From assembly GCF_004000275.1 (NCBI RefSeq), contig NZ_RCIP01000005.1, forward strand, positions 124,440 through 188,439: 64,000 bases of DNA, read 5' to 3'. The notes under the pieces are model-generated. The model searched no databases. It was given only the letters and a program-made list of their open reading frames with translations, and was not told the origin of the DNA. This document shows positions 63,737 to 64,000 of this stretch, piece by piece. The translations under genes and the position numbers were made by a program. Each line of letters opens with the position of its first letter. Position 1 is the first letter of the stretch. The DNA is from Saccharospirillum alexandrii. GTDB lineage: Bacteria > Pseudomonadota > Gammaproteobacteria > Pseudomonadales > Natronospirillaceae.

Positions 63737-64000
63737 TTGGCCGATACCTTAACTCTGACACCGACGGGCGACCGTCGAACCCAATACGCCGAGCTGTTGC
63801 CGCAACTTCAGGGCCTGGTTCAGGGCGAGCCTGATCGCACGGCCAATCTGGCCAATCTGGCTGCCGCCCTGCGCCAAACCTTCGGTTTCTTCTGGGTCGG
63901 TTTTTACCTGGTGAAAGACGATCAGCTCGTGCTGGGGCCTTTTCAGGGCGACATCGCCTGCACCCGCATTGAGCACGGACAGGGTGTATGTGGCGCGGCC
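63737..64000 (+). CDS. GAF-domain free methionine-(R)-sulfoxide reductase, 3' truncated by window
   Basis: 88 codons visible before the window ends. The start is a TTG with GGGAG well placed before it, only 3 nt after hemY. The segment FGFFWVGFYLV followed by LVLGPFQGDIACTRI and GQGVCGAA is the signature of the fRMsr (YebR) family. These enzymes reduce free methionine-R-sulfoxide with a GAF-fold active site; two of its conserved cysteines (in IACTRI and GVCGAA) are visible, and the third lies beyond the window. Confidence 0.88.
   Translation, partial: MADTLTLTPTGDRRTQYAELLPQLQGLVQGEPDRTANLANLAAALRQTFGFFWVGFYLVKDDQLVLGPFQGDIACTRIEHGQGVCGAA

Overview
The window is a piece of a gammaproteobacterial chromosome, moderately GC-rich (roughly 55-60% judged by eye) and densely packed with housekeeping genes. 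Gene content and order resemble several blocks of Pseudomonas chromosomes: pilK-chpA-chpB-chpC; DUF971-hslU-hslV-SPOR-argS-priA-rpmE-maeB-mrcA-pilMNOPQ-aroK-aroB-damX-gltB-gltD-hemE; and hemC-hemD-hemX-hemY. The blocks are joined differently here, and the class I cyaA, AcpH, ComFB and intergenic palindromes suggest an aquatic Oceanospirillales/Pseudomonadales-type bacterium. A Saccharospirillum- or Reinekea-like genus is only a guess; there is no rRNA to anchor taxonomy.

Layout. 1-8699: end of a type IV pilus chemosensory cluster (methyltransferase, giant ChpA kinase, methylesterase, CheW). 8983-14339: class I adenylate cyclase, then an OmpR/EnvZ-type two-component pair. 14431-15548: nucleoside salvage (deoD, cdd). 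15676-19200, minus strand: ubiD, then a small membrane protein, a Fre-like flavin reductase and a TrmB-type regulator. 19687-27018, minus strand: priA, argS, SPOR/FtsN-like protein, hslV, hslU, DUF971. 27197-28879: rpmE and malic enzyme. 28964-31504, minus strand: PBP1A, divergent from the pilMNOPQ-aroKB-damX run (31673-39908). 40200-46135: glutamate synthase gltBD. 46255-48048: an AT-richer lipoprotein gene that looks accessory. 48108-49877: acpH and hemE. 50092-52497: penicillin-acylase-family hydrolase. 52995-58040: parC, ComFB and glgP. 58053-59321: an orphan sugar-binding protein. 59517 to the end: hemC-hemD-hemX-hemY and the start of a GAF-domain methionine sulfoxide reductase.

Functionally, the window combines the control side of twitching motility (Pil-Chp, and cAMP through cyaA) with the pilus alignment and secretin subcomplex (pilMNOPQ). 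It also carries cell-envelope synthesis (PBP1A, two SPOR proteins), amino-acid and aromatic biosynthesis (gltBD, aroKB), tetrapyrrole synthesis (hemE, hemCD), and protein quality control (hslVU).

The most unusual structure is not a gene. Seven intergenic spaces hold members of a dispersed palindromic element family. In six of them a 16-20 bp outer stem, different in sequence from copy to copy but almost always perfectly self-complementary, encloses a conserved asymmetric core of about 30 nt and a second variable stem. Two copies (8.8 kb and 52.6 kb) share an extra 88-nt internal module, one copy (15.6 kb) lacks the core, and two near-identical copies flank the penicillin-acylase gene. No gene in the window explains them. 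A second item of interest is the 11-nt overlap of a ComFB-family gene with glycogen phosphorylase.
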